From NCBI GenBank assembly GCA_033675545.1, contig JAWDGP010005685.1, positions 137,501-201,500 of the forward strand: 64,000 nt of DNA, written 5' to 3'. A program made the translations under genes and the position numbers. The DNA comes from Elysia crispata (Eukaryota; Mollusca; Gastropoda; Plakobranchidae). Of the stretch, positions 41,001 to 53,400 are shown piece after piece. How positions within the stretch are numbered: position 1 is the stretch's first letter; every line of letters starts with the position of its first letter. The notes below the pieces were generated by a model, which was not told where the DNA came from, ran no database searches, and saw only the letters and a list, made by a program, of their open reading frames with translations.

Positions 41001-44000
41001 ATCCTGTGGGCATACTTGATTAGTTCCTCAGACGATACTTTGTTAGCCTGAGCCTGCCGAACAGCGGCCAACTTCTGCTTGGCCTGATACACAGAGGTTG
41101 CCTAGACAGTGAACCACACAAATAATATTGCAATCACTATCAGTCAAGCCTGGCTTGGGCTTGGGACGAGAGTGGGGGAGAGAGAGAAAGGGTATTAAAC
41201 AGCACAATCTGAGCCACCCAGAGGAAGAGGTTTAGGAAGAAACAGTAAATTACAGAATAAAAAATTATTGTATGAGAAACTCAATGGCAGCGATGTATAT
41301 ATATAAAAAAACATGGTTTGATACAATGATCGAAAATCGTAGTTGAGACTTCACTCTTGGATTTGAAAAGAATCAAAGGTAAAATATCTACATATGCAAG
41401 GGCTAAAACAAAAGAAAACTCCATTCAAATGCTAAAATTTGGCCATGATTCCTTCACATGATTGGCCAAGAACAAAAAGTGTTATATCTCCAATTCATGT
41501 TTTGGAGCTGGCCTGAGATGCATTTTATTACCTAAACACTGAGGTGACCAACAAATTGCTACAATCAATTTATATACGTACCATGATAGTCTCTGCCTCT
41601 TTCAGAGCCCGCTGCAGTTGCCTCACCTCCACATCTCTCTTGTTAACCTCTGCCCTCAAGCTATCCATAACCTTTTGAACCTTTTCTTGTGCTTCAGCTG
41701 TTGCATAATGAACAAGAATTTCTTGTTTATTCTTTTTTTAAGGCAGAGGATCTAGCTTTGACATAATACAAGATACTTGAGATATAACTCATATAGTACA
41801 GCAATCAACTATATTTCTCTTTACATTTACCTGTAAGTAATACATCATCTTCAAAAGCAAGTTATTTTTATCTTTCAAAGAATTTTTTACATGAATTTTC
41901 TGGTTAATTATCTCATAAAAAATCAATTTATAAATATATAAATAACAGCAAAAGTAAATTTGAAACAGATTAAAAAAAAATTATGTGTGCAAACATTGCT
42001 CAGAAACTAAAAGAGTTTCAGTGACAAGTAACAAAATCTATACCAACTGTAAGGAATTGGTATGAGGGCTTTTTATAGTATTCTAACTCTGTAATGATTA
42101 CACAGTACTGCTCACCGATTTTCAATGTTTCTTTGAGTTCACCATCTTTCTCTATGAGCAGCTGCATCAAATCTTCCGCATCTGATCTTCGTTGAGCTTT
42201 AGGCATTGCTAACTGTTCTATTAGCTCTCTGAAAAACAAATTAGGACAATCCATAATATAATGATATTCCTTCGAGAGAGCTTTTCTTTATCCTGAAATG
42301 GTAAAATGTTAATTGCAGCTCAATATAAAGCAAAAAAAAAATCAAACAAAGAAAGAAACAACAACAACAACAAAACATTATCTTCAAAGGTAAAGAATTG
42401 CATCAAACCTTTTATGGCTCACATTAAATTCCATACTATATGTTGTTAATGAATAATTATCAATCTATGCAGATCTTCACCAAATATATTGCACGCTCTG
42501 CAACTGGATGAACTGCACAAAGAGATTCACTTAAGAAGTATTTTTCTAATATGGTTGTGCCTACCATAGATATTTTCTGTGGTTTTAATAGGAATATGTT
42601 GTGAATTGTTTATTAGTAATTGCTATCTACTGTTTGTGTCTTCTATACTTAGCTTTACATGCAAAGCAGATAAAGTTCATAATAATAGCAAAGTCAACAT
42701 TAACAGTAGTGATGAAGATACTGAATGATTGTGGTTATGATGCTTTTGTTAGGTTGTTTACCGAAAATGAAAGATGCTGAATTCTTGTTGTTATTTTGAT
42801 CACTATGAGTGTGACTCCAGATTCACACTAATCAAAACAAGCCAAGGCTATTGACTTAACATTTTTTTCTCACAAGAGGCATGGCTACATCATCATTTGC
42901 GAAGCGTTGAAAGACAGAGACCGTCTTTTGTCTCTCAAGATAGGAGTGGCTTGAGACCAGGTCAGGCCTGCTTGTTACCCTAAAGGGTCCCTATTTGTTA
43001 CAGTTAGTACATACGGGGGTAAAATCTTGAACTACTGGTGTAATTGTCGAAGTGTGTATGTATAAGCTTTTGTCAGCAAGGTCTAGACTTGAATCAGATG
43101 CATTGTTTTAAATAGTCTCCTAAGCTTATTGTGTCTGGCATGGCGAACTGTTGGTTTCTTGTAGAAAATTCAGGCTCTGACCACAAATGATCACTAGTGT
43201 TGTTGATATTATTTAGGCCTAATCAGTTTCTGAAAGGTTGAAATTTTAGGTGTGTGTGTATGTAGGTTAAGAACGGGTCAAGAGAGACATTACTGTTTAC
43301 TTCTATCTCACAAATGGATTGATGCCTTTAGGGCAGCTGATACTATTGGAGCAAAGCGAGTTTGTTCTTTGTCTGGTTCACACAGAACTATTGATAGCAT
43401 CTCTACTCTATAGCACCATACACACTTCCATTTATTCCTGCAATAACTTTTTCCACTGGAAATAAAAACTCAAGAGATCATCCAGATCGTTGAACATTGG
43501 GGATCTCATGACACTAGGTATACATCAGCAATGAACCTAAGAAACATCTTTAACCTTAGAAATTTTCTAGCATAAACAGACTCTCTCTCTCTCTCTCTCT
43601 CTCTTGTTTCCCTCTCCTCTTTATCTCAGCAGAAACAAAGATGAGGTTAATGACTGTTGAAAGTTTAATAGAAGTTCAAATAACAAAGTTGAAATTCTTA
43701 ACTTGATCCCCTTGTCTGAGATAAGTAGGCCTAAACTAGCTATAATTTGTTTTAAAAACTGAGACTAATGTTAAAAAATTATAAAAAAAAAGAAAGGTCT
43801 CTATCTGTAATAGATAAAACTCCCATATACATATATATATTCATAATCACTGTTTCAAAAACTTTCAGAAAAACATACTTTCAGGGCCTTATGATACAAG
43901 TTTTAAATTCAATTCTAAGATGGAAGACAAAGGTGCGTGCCAGATTTTTTACATGTTGTATTCACTTTTGACTTGGATCAAGATACATTTAATCTTGAGT

Positions 44001-46524
44001 CTAGATCTAAATCTATCCAAATTTTTTATAGATAAACTGGCTGATGAGTTCAGATCTTGAAACATTACTTAGGTAGATCTAATCAACAGTTAGACTAATG
44101 AGGACCAACCATTAGTGTCAGAATATTAGATTATCACTATTCAGCCACTATAAATCTGTGCACCAAATCTTTTTCTCTTTTCTTTCTTTTTAAATTTGTC
44201 CACCCCAAATATCATTTGATTTTTCAAGAATGCTTTAACAGCTACAAAATTGTAGTCAATTCCAATATGACAGACTTTAGCAGGTAAACAAGCCAGGGAT
44301 AAAAAATAAAAAAGTGCCATAAATCTAGACGTATTATTAACTCTAAGTACAGTGCATGTAAAAAGTACCAATTTTACAGCTCGTCACATAGATTGGCGAA
44401 CATGATCTAATCCAATCCTTAATCAATAAAAACCAACCCAACTAGATTCTAGGTATAGAAACTGAATGTTTACATCATTGGCTTTCAGTTTAGAGCTTTT
44501 TTCCGAAGAGGGAAGAATCCGTGTTTTTAAGCAGTTTTTCTTTTGCAGTGTTTACATCGTTGCTAATATATTATTATGAACAGCTAATCCTACGAATGAA
44601 TAGGCCTCAGCACAATAAAAGTTCTGAAGCGTGAAAAACAATCAGACAGCAGATGGATTATGATGAATCCAACTCTAGTTCTTGAATTAATTCTGATTCA
44701 GACAAGATGATAGTGAAAAGTGATTATAAGGTCTACATGTATGCAGACTACAAAGAAGCAGGATCCAATGACAAAAACAAATGTGAATACAAAAAAATTA
44801 AAATAAATTTGTGATTTTATCATGACTGTATAGCCCTTTTAAATCCCTTTATTTTGTTTATGTGTTGTATGAGAATGAATGATTTAAAAAAAAATATTGT
44901 GCAAAACGTTTTGGAAGGACTTCCGATAGGCCTAGGTATAAGGGCTTCGTTTGGTCAGGCCATAGAAAAAAATTGGGCTTGGTTTATGTAGACGTATATC
45001 ATTTTCTATGAATGAATTACCAATTCAAAAAATAAACTAGATCTAGGGCCTACAGCATCATATACATAAGTAATTAACTAGCGTACGTAATCAGGGGTCC
45101 TACCAATGAATCACCTATGGCTATGCGGCCCCAAGTTTGGACTAAAAAACATATATACGAGGGCATATTGATAAGTTTTGCCTCCAAGTCCATAACTTTG
45201 GAAATAATGAAGACAAACAAATGATACTTACACCAAATGAAAGGTCATTTTATTTAGCACCAGATGACATATCATTTTTCAACATAATCACCGTCCCGTT
45301 CGATACAGAGCCGCCACCGACGGACGACCTGTTGGATACCGTCAGCGAAGAAGTCAGCAGTCTTGTCTCTGCACCAAGAAAGAACAGCATTCTTCACATC
45401 TTCGTCTGTCTCGTAACGGTTGCCCTTGAGGTAATCCTTGAGTTTTGGAAAAAGGAAGAAATCGCTCGGAGCAAGATCTGGGCTATAAGGCGGATGCGGT
45501 AATGTCCGGAGGCCTAAACGATCTAAAGCCGTGCGAGTTTCCAAACTTGTGTGAGGGCGAGCGTTGTCGTGATGGATGATGGTGCTTCTCACGATCTTTT
45601 GGGACAGTGAGGGTGTGGTTCACACAGAATTTTTGGAACAAGGCAACACCGTGAATTCTACGAAATATGTGAACACACTGGAGAAACTGAAAGCGAGGTT
45701 GCGACGGGTAAGGAGTGAGAAAGTTTCCATCATCCATCACGACAACGCTCGCCCTCACACAAGTTTGGAAACTCGCACGGCTTTAGATCGTTTAGGCCTC
45801 CGGACATTACCGCATCCGCCTTATAGCCCAGATCTTGCTCCGAGCGATTTCTTCCTTTTTCCAAAACTCAAGGATTACCTCAAGGGCAACCGTTACGAGA
45901 CAGACGAAGATGTGAAGAATGCTGTTCTTTCTTGGTGCAGAGACAAGACTGCTGACTTCTTCGCTGACGGCATCCAACAGGTCGTCTGTCGGTGGCGGCT
46001 CTGTATCGAACGGGACGGTGATTATGTTGAAAAATGATATGTCATCTGGTGCTAAATAAAATGACCTTTCATTTGGTGTAAGTATCATTTGTTTGTCTTC
46101 ATTATTTCCAAAGTTATGGACTTGGAGGCAAAACTTATCAATATGCCCTCGTATATATGCTAGATCTAGATCTCTAGATCAATGTAAGAATGAGGCTTTA
46201 GTCACAGTAAAAATCAAGTTTGGACCCAAAAGTAGATAAATCTATGTAAAAATCTGGATTTTGCCTCCATATACTAGTAAAAGTTAACAAAGACATGATT
46301 TGGGGTAGAAATCTGATCTAGACTCTGGATCTAGATCTCAAACATTCTCAATTTCATTGATTAGATTTAACCTGAGCTGACCGAAAAGAAGTTGACAAAT
46401 TAAAAAAAAACATCTATGGGCAATTTTTATTTCATCCTTAAGCTTATCATCCTTACTTTGAAATAAGCTCCATATCATCGACAATTGAATGAAGCTTCTG
46501 TCGGGTGCTCGGCTCACTCGCCAT
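38028..46524 (-). CDS. MED4: MED4: Mediator complex subunit 4, 6 coding exons
   Basis: Coding exons in transcript order are 46524-46457, 42228-42116, 41697-41582, 41101-40957, 40048-39917 and 38344-38028. All introns are GT-AG, phases close, and the product is 296 residues against about 270 in human. Diagnostic identities with human MED4 include ELIEQLA near residue 24, [47 protein letters not shown] and the acidic/serine tail [15 protein letters not shown]. The first two-thirds is predicted helical and coiled-coil, as expected for a middle-module Mediator subunit that bridges transcription factors and RNA polymerase II. The last exon adds about 80 residues rich in His, Gln, Ser and Pro, with several HHHH runs, that are longer than in human. 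Intron 1 (4.2 kb) carries a mariner palindrome. Translation starts at AAAATGGCG. Confidence 0.97.
43578..43605. repeat. (CT)n microsatellite in MED4 intron 1
   Basis: A short run of CT dinucleotides, GA-rich on the MED4 sense strand. The rest of intron 1 between 42229 and 45155 holds no recognisable gene. Confidence 0.9.
45156..46153. mobile_element. Palindromic mariner (DD34D) derivative in MED4 intron 1
   Basis: A 998-bp insertion is flanked by TA. It consists of two 427-bp arms in perfect register (45156-45582 and 45727-46153, inverted) around a 144-nt loop. The arms differ at only two positions by my alignment. Both outer ends are the same mariner terminus (tacgagggcatattgataag, ending in TA target DNA). 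Both arms encode the C-terminal half of a mariner transposase reading inward from its own terminus. The plus-strand frame at 45576-46037 also includes the loop ([11 protein letters not shown]), then [10 protein letters not shown] and [16 protein letters not shown], with 34 residues between the last two catalytic Asp. The N-terminal DNA-binding half and the first catalytic Asp are absent, so it is non-autonomous. It looks like a head-to-head fusion of two 3' halves. Confidence 0.93.
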
Positions 46525-46715
46525 TTTGTTTGAACTGTACTATCATTTTGTGAAATGGGCTCTATCGATGTTATTAAACCCATTCACAATTTTTTTTCAA
46601 CGAAAAGATAATAATATATTATATCGAAACTCACCCAAACTATCGGAAACCCTACTTAAGAAAACAAAAGTTGGATCTCGCATCTCGGTAGACAAAAACG
46701 ATAAGGATAAATGAG

Positions 46716-46775
<60 letters not shown>

Positions 46776-47249
46776 ATCCACTCAAATTCACTGAATTTTT
46801 AAAGGGACGGTGATATCTGTAACTCGGAAAGAAAACAAGTACATGTATAGTATATGAAGATATTTACACATATCTGACACTAAATGATCTACAAAACACG
46901 TTCCAAGTTTGTTGACTATATATGTTTGCGAAATTGAGTTCATAGAAAGAAAGAATCGAGAGTAGTTCTTCCTGCGGTGCACACAACCTGCATGGACAAA
47001 TTATCTAATTTAATTAAGAAAAAATATGTAAATATGAGGTTAGAAATCCACAAGATCAATTTGTAATACACAAAGTGTAGACTATGCTTAATTTTATTTT
47101 AAGTGGAAAATTAAAAATATGCAAATGCATTGTTTACAAACATATTGCTTTTACCTGTTGAAACACTTTAGAAAAAGCAGCAGGGTGAATCGATTTCTTT
47201 TACCACAAAAGTTATAGTCTGATCGCTGGTCCTGAATTGCACTATGTTG
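46525..47249. other. Upstream flank of MED4
   Basis: Holds the presumed MED4 promoter above 46524 and a (GA)n microsatellite at about 46719-46775. No other gene seen. Confidence 0.5.
46719..46775. repeat. (GA)n microsatellite near the MED4 start
   Basis: About 57 bp of perfect GA lies some 195 bp upstream of the MED4 start codon. On the MED4 sense strand it reads CT, a context where GAGA-type factors or triplex formation could matter, but no function is shown. Confidence 0.95.
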
Positions 47250-47654
47250 TTATGGGCCTTCCTCGAAAATTATTCCTTTAGGAATAAAAAAAAAAAAAAA
47301 GCAATTCCCGTTTTTGTCAACGCTAGGTAGCCAATTGAGTGCTCGACAAAAGAAAGTGCACGCAAGAAAATCACGGAACCAGGTTTGCCTGCTGGTATGC
47401 GATAGACGTCTTTGTTGATAACTACTGTTGGCAGTATTATTATGGCCTTCCTCGAAATTTATCATCTTTAGCAATTAAAAAAAAAAAGCAATTCCCATGG
47501 GCAAATCACTGTGTTTAAGTTTGCCTGCTGGTATGCGATAGACGTCTTTGTTGATAACTACTGTTGGCAGTATTATTATGGCCTTCCTCGAAATTTATCA
47601 TCTTTAGCAATTAAAAAAAAAAAGCAATTCCCATGGGCAAATCACTGTAAAGTG
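47250..47654. repeat. 136-bp tandem duplication with a diverged third copy
   Basis: Two essentially identical units begin with gtttgcctgctgg at 47383 and 47519 (136-bp period). Each includes ggccttcctcgaaatttatc and a poly-A tract before gcaattcccatgggc. A third, diverged partial copy lies at about 47250-47310 (ggccttcctcgaaaattattc). No coding capacity. Intergenic between MED4 and EIF2A. Confidence 0.9.
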
Positions 47655-50494
47655 TTCTTTTCAACTTGATCTGAAATTGAAAGATACTTTTGGGACGGAT
47701 GAATTTATGTCACTTGTTATCAATGATCTATACAATCATGTACATTTGACTAATGTGTGTTTATATAAATTACATGTATAAATCTGAGTAAAGTCAGAGG
47801 GTGGAGTAGTTGCTTTCTCTCTATTAAATACATGCACGCACCAAGAGAGACTCTCAGACCTAATATGAATCTGTACAGTATTGGCTAAGAAAAAATAGCA
47901 CTAAAAGAATTAGTGGATAACACTTCATATTTGGGTGACTTGAGCTGAGATTAGAGAGAATCACCTCTAATACCGGCAAACAGCAATAATTCTGTTCTTT
48001 CCCCATCTCTTTATTACAGGCCCTTTTATTTCTAAACAATTTATCATTCAGAATTCATGTACATTGTGAAGAAATACATATTGGCTGCATTTCTTTATCT
48101 TTCCTTCATGTACATATATATAAAATTGTAATAAAATTAAAAGGATTGACTCTGGCAATGGTGACCAAGATACTAGTAATATCCCTACTCAATACTCGTC
48201 CTAACCCTTATTTAGAGCTATTTTGTGAGCCCTTCCACAGATCCAATCATGCTTACATATATATCATGATCTGTCTTTCTCCCTCCTATAAATCTCAGGT
48301 ACTGTTTAGTATTAGTCGCACAAAGGAGAGGTCTGTAACTTGGACATGCTTACATGTATGTAGTGATGACTTACTATACTAAAGCATGCAGTCATGATAC
48401 ATTCAACCTAGCAAACTGCAGGCCCACCAAACACTCCTTTGCCCCTTCTCTCTCTCTCTCTCTGATCTTTTCATGTCTGGTGCCCAGATAGTGCAAATAG
48501 GTCTATTCTTTAGTGCTCAGGTCATCAACTAGCTTTTAGATGACTAGTTACAGAAATTGAGACAGTGTACAAGGCTGGAATATCATGCCTTGTCTAATCC
48601 TATTTCTTCAATTACTTATGGTAAGATCTAACTGTATGTCCATTACAGTATAATAAGAGCACTTTTTTTTCAACAAAGGCATTGAAGAGGAAAATTTTGT
48701 GGATTCAAAAAAGACAAGTATTACTATTAATGGTAAAAGGGGGAGTTCTCATTATATCAAGACGTGTTATAACTGGAGATAAGGATTTTCCAAAATTAAC
48801 TTCATATAACTAATCTTGTTCCCCTTTCATATGAAGGAATATGCCTATAATATCACTTGAGATAACAAATTAAGAGAATGACTAGACCAGCTATGACAAT
48901 CTATGAATCTCGTTAGGGTCTTTCCCTTTAAGAAACATATTTAAGTATAAATACATCTTGCCTTAGAGTGGAAACATAGTCCTAAAACGCAATCATTCAT
49001 ACAATGAACAGACAATATTGCAGAATCTGTATTGTCTTTAAATAAAAAGATTATGAATAATGCAATGAATTAAAAAAAATTGTGCAAAATGTATGTCAAG
49101 ACGATTAATCTCACTTTTGTAACAGATTGAATATGCAGGCTTTTGATCTCAACCTTAGAAACAGGTGCATTTTTTCATGGCACGTCTTCTCGACAAACAA
49201 TGAATATAAACATAACCTCAACAAACAATAAATTATAACAAGGAAATCACATTTTACAATTCGTCATTTTCATGTAATTTATTCATCATCTCATAAAGAA
49301 AAGAAACAAACATAAAAATCATGATTATACTTTTCATTTAAAATTTTTATTTACAACAAAGAATGAAAGAGGCTAGTTTGCATCATTTGCAAACCATGCC
49401 CATTTCTTTTTCATAACAAGAAGACACAATTTTTCTATACATAATGTCACATAATTAATCACAGGCTATTTTTCAAATTATCATTATTGTGATAAATGTT
49501 ACAAAGAGGCAACAAATAATACAACTGAGTCCTACTAACTTAAGTCATAACAAATTGATTTTTATTTAACTTGAATCTACTTCAGTCCAAAGATATGGAT
49601 AGTTGATTAATATTCTGTACTAAATTTAGATCCAATTTCTACTAACTCAATCACTTATAATTCTGAAGCAGTTAAGCCAACTGCTCTGTAAACAAAAATG
49701 AGAAGAAAATATTTCGGAGAAATAACTTAGACTAAAGTCTACTTTAGCTAAAGCATGAATAGTAATAATAACAACAACAACAGCAACCATAATAATAATA
49801 ATAATAATAATAAATAGTAAAAAAAATGATAAGAAAAAAAACCTCCTTACATGATTACATTAAACTCAAGTTAGTGATACTCTGTACACCCTCTGGAAAA
49901 TTAAAGTGAAAAACAAGGAGGCCGTTGAATTAAAATATAAATGAAAAAAAGAGACAATATGTACAAGGATACAGAAACAACACTTAAATAAAAACCTAAA
50001 TGTTTTTTTCTTGCAACCATACCCACACATAATTCAACTAATGCCATAATTATTATCGTACATTCCAATATGAAAGATAATTCATTCAAACATTCAGCAA
50101 GTTTAAACCTTTAGTTGTTGACCTAAACATCTATATCTTGACTGTTCTCAACCATCTTAATCCTCCGTAAAGGATTGTGTGGTACAGATCTCTTTAAGCA
50201 GTCCAAAAAATGTTCTTCAGTATAGGCAGTAGGATCTCAACAAAAATACTTCTGGCCTTCATTAATAGCTGTTGAGAATATTTCATTTCCTTGCTAAACA
50301 ATATCAGACGTGTACTTTTGAATTGAATAACATTATCCACGTTATTGGGTTTCTTCCTCACATATCTTAATTGTTTAATGCAGATATTTATATACTTTTG
50401 AGGTTTACAGATTTCATATTCATCCTGCAATGGGTTAAATTATTATACTTTTGGATCATTCTGACTAAGTCCGGGAAGGCCACACTCCTCATCA
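47655..50494. other. Intergenic, includes the EIF2A 3' UTR
   Basis: No gene recognised. The part adjoining 50495 must be EIF2A 3' UTR on the minus strand. AAT/AAC-type imperfect trinucleotide repeats lie near 49765-49812. TTTATT sites (minus-strand AATAAA) near 49276, 49343 and 49560 are candidate polyadenylation signals. Confidence 0.45.
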
Positions 50495-53400
50495 TTAAAT
50501 CTCTAAGCTTTTTATCTCCTCTAACAAAGAGTCAAGTGTCTTGATTTTGTCGAGCTGTGGAAGAAATAAAATAAAAGATATCTCTAAATAAGGGAAGAAT
50601 ACTTTGAAACAATGTAGGTGAGAAGCTGAAGTAAAAATATATGAAAGGACTTCTAGTCATGACTCCTCTTTCAGTATTACTATTTTCTAAATCTGACTTA
50701 AGGCCTCACCACATTACAAACACATGCAAATTGTTGGTTAGTTGAGAAATGAAAAAGGGGAGATACACTTAATGAGTATAGAGCGAAAACCCAAAGGCCA
50801 CACTATGTAAACATTTAAATGAGAGGCATTCAATGATTTGTTTTTGCCCTGAGCTCACCTGGTTTTTCTCCATGGTCTTCCCTGCTGCTTGTTGCTCTCT
50901 CAGCTTCTCAATCTGCTGCACTTTCTGGCAATGTAAAAGATGAGAGGAAAGGTCTCAGGACAAATCAAATATATTCCTGTCCTACATTGTTTGTCAACAA
51001 AACTTATCTGGACTTATTTGTCTGCAATGGGACTAAGACTGCAGCATACAAGTCTCACAAGGACTACTAACATTATCATTTTTACTGCTGCATAAGACTA
51101 CAGTTATGATAGTATTAAATAAAACTGAAAGATTGGCATATCTTTATGATGTACACGATTTTCCGTTTTTTGTTTTTTTTTTAATTTCAATATAAAAAAA
51201 AGCATTGTAAAAACGTTCTTTACGTTTACCATAGTTTGTTGTTTCCTTTCAATCTTGGCTTTTATCATGCTATGTCCATTTAAGTGTAAAAACAAGGAAC
51301 TTGATATAATAAGCGCATATATGGATGTAAAAAGAAAAACAACAGTTCACCTCTAAATTTTGACACAAGAAAAAACCACAAAACTTATCCTGCAAATACA
51401 AAAGGATCAAACAGCTCTGCATTCAAAAAGTTTGCATATGCAAAAAAGTACTGCTAATTTCAAACCTTTCTAAGATTCCTCAGCTTCTTGTCTTTCTCTG
51501 GGTCACCTGTGCTCTCAACTTTGACCTCTGAGGTTGAAGTGTAGCTGCTTGTTGCTTGTTCCGATGGTATTGCACTTGCACCTTCACTCTGGTTTCGAAA
51601 ACAAATGCCAAAAATATTTTTAATTTGGGATAAAAGCATAAAACAAAATTAAAATACAAGTTAAGATGAACAATTTTTTGTACATTGCTATATGCACTGA
51701 AAGCTCAAAGCACTTTAAAAGTGAGGTGAAGGGCCACTATTCACCATTACAACTATCTTAAAGCACCTGAGGGTATTGCAGAACAGCAACCTTTTCCCTT
51801 TTCTAAATGCCTCAAAGTGTCTACATTTAGACCAAAAAAATTACTTAATGCTGTCTATTTAAAGGTCTAGCTAACTTCCATAACCTTGAAACCCTAGTTT
51901 TCACTAAGATTTTTTCTTCTTTAGAAACAACGAAGGCTAAATAAAAAATCTACAAAGATGTAAAAGGACGACAGAATAGAATACATTGTATAGTAAAAGA
52001 GAACTTTTGAGGACAGATTTTTATTTCTAACAGCTGTGAGAATTTTAATGGTTGACAATTAATGGAAACAGCTTACTTTCATTATCTTGCTATTTTCACA
52101 GGTTACAGCTGACTTGAACATTTTTTTTATGACATAATAAAAAAAATGTGCAATACTGACAAGATCTTCAGGAGAAAAAAAAGGGAAGAAAATGAACCAA
52201 TTAAAAAAAACAACACAGAAGCAATCCACATGCAGTGAATTACTGTCTCACCTCGTGGGCTGCTGCTCTAGCTTTTCGTGCATCCCTTTTCTTTTTGTTT
52301 TTGCTGGGAGCCTTGTCGGAATCCTTTGCATTGGAAGGAGGTTCATATTCCTGCAAAGGCTTCTGCACGGGAGGAGGAGCACCAGGTGTTCCACGGGCGT
52401 GTGGGGGGCGGTAAGCTCCAGCCTTGGCTGTGAGACAAATTAGAATATATTCTAAATAACCACATAATATAAGATTAAACAAACATTGAAAGATTTTTGT
52501 CTTGCAAATCAGTCTTCTTGAAAGATACAATGCCAGGCAAAATATTAACAGGAAAGCAAGTTTAAACTAATATAGTTTGAAAATTCACTCCCATTGCGCT
52601 GGGAAACATCTATACAAAAAAGACCCACAGAAAAACACCCTTAAACTGTCTGAGAATATAAACATTTGAAAGCATTCCCTTTTGTTTTTACCAAGCTTTC
52701 TACCTTGCCATTAACGCATCTACTTCAAAGACAAAAGTTAATAAGACAAACCCTTCTCCAAATTCCTCCTCCCTACATCAAGATGGATGATGATCACTTA
52801 TGTTTAAAAAATATGCTGAGGTGCCTACAAGCTTTACAGAAATGGATGATAAAATGAGTTATTTAAAAGTATATGCGACAAAAAATGAAATATAAACTAT
52901 TGAAAGGCAAAAAAAAATTATAGATGTGATCCATTAGTCATCTACTCAAATCTGATAAGTAGGTTTGGGCTATATGTTAGTGGTTCAAATGTCATCTAAC
53001 CAGCCCTATCTTTTGGCTTGTCAAGAGCCTTTCAGTCTCTATGACTATGGAGTTTAATATAGAGTTACAAGCCATTGCAGTCCCGTGCTACACTTACCAC
53101 TTGTTTTAAAACAGGCGAACTATCGGTCCGAAACAAAATACATCTGATAGTGATAAACAAAATGACAACTTAAATAATTTACTTTGTTTCTGTATTCAAT
53201 GGCAGTCTTTACTATTCACCTTTGGGCTGCTCCACAGCAGCATCTGAAGCTACTGGTTTCGTGCTTATACTGAACTTTGGTGCTTGATCTAGAGGCTGTG
53301 GCCGCCAGTGGACCTCCCACAGCTCGGCATGAGCTTCTGTAAACTTCTGCAGCATCAGAGTGCCAGTGTAGTGCCAAATGCGGTAGCTGGAGGAAGGAAG

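Noticed and set aside
45221-46088. Outer-strand 93-codon frames in both mariner arms
   Set aside because: Antisense shadows of the transposase C-terminal coding sequence.
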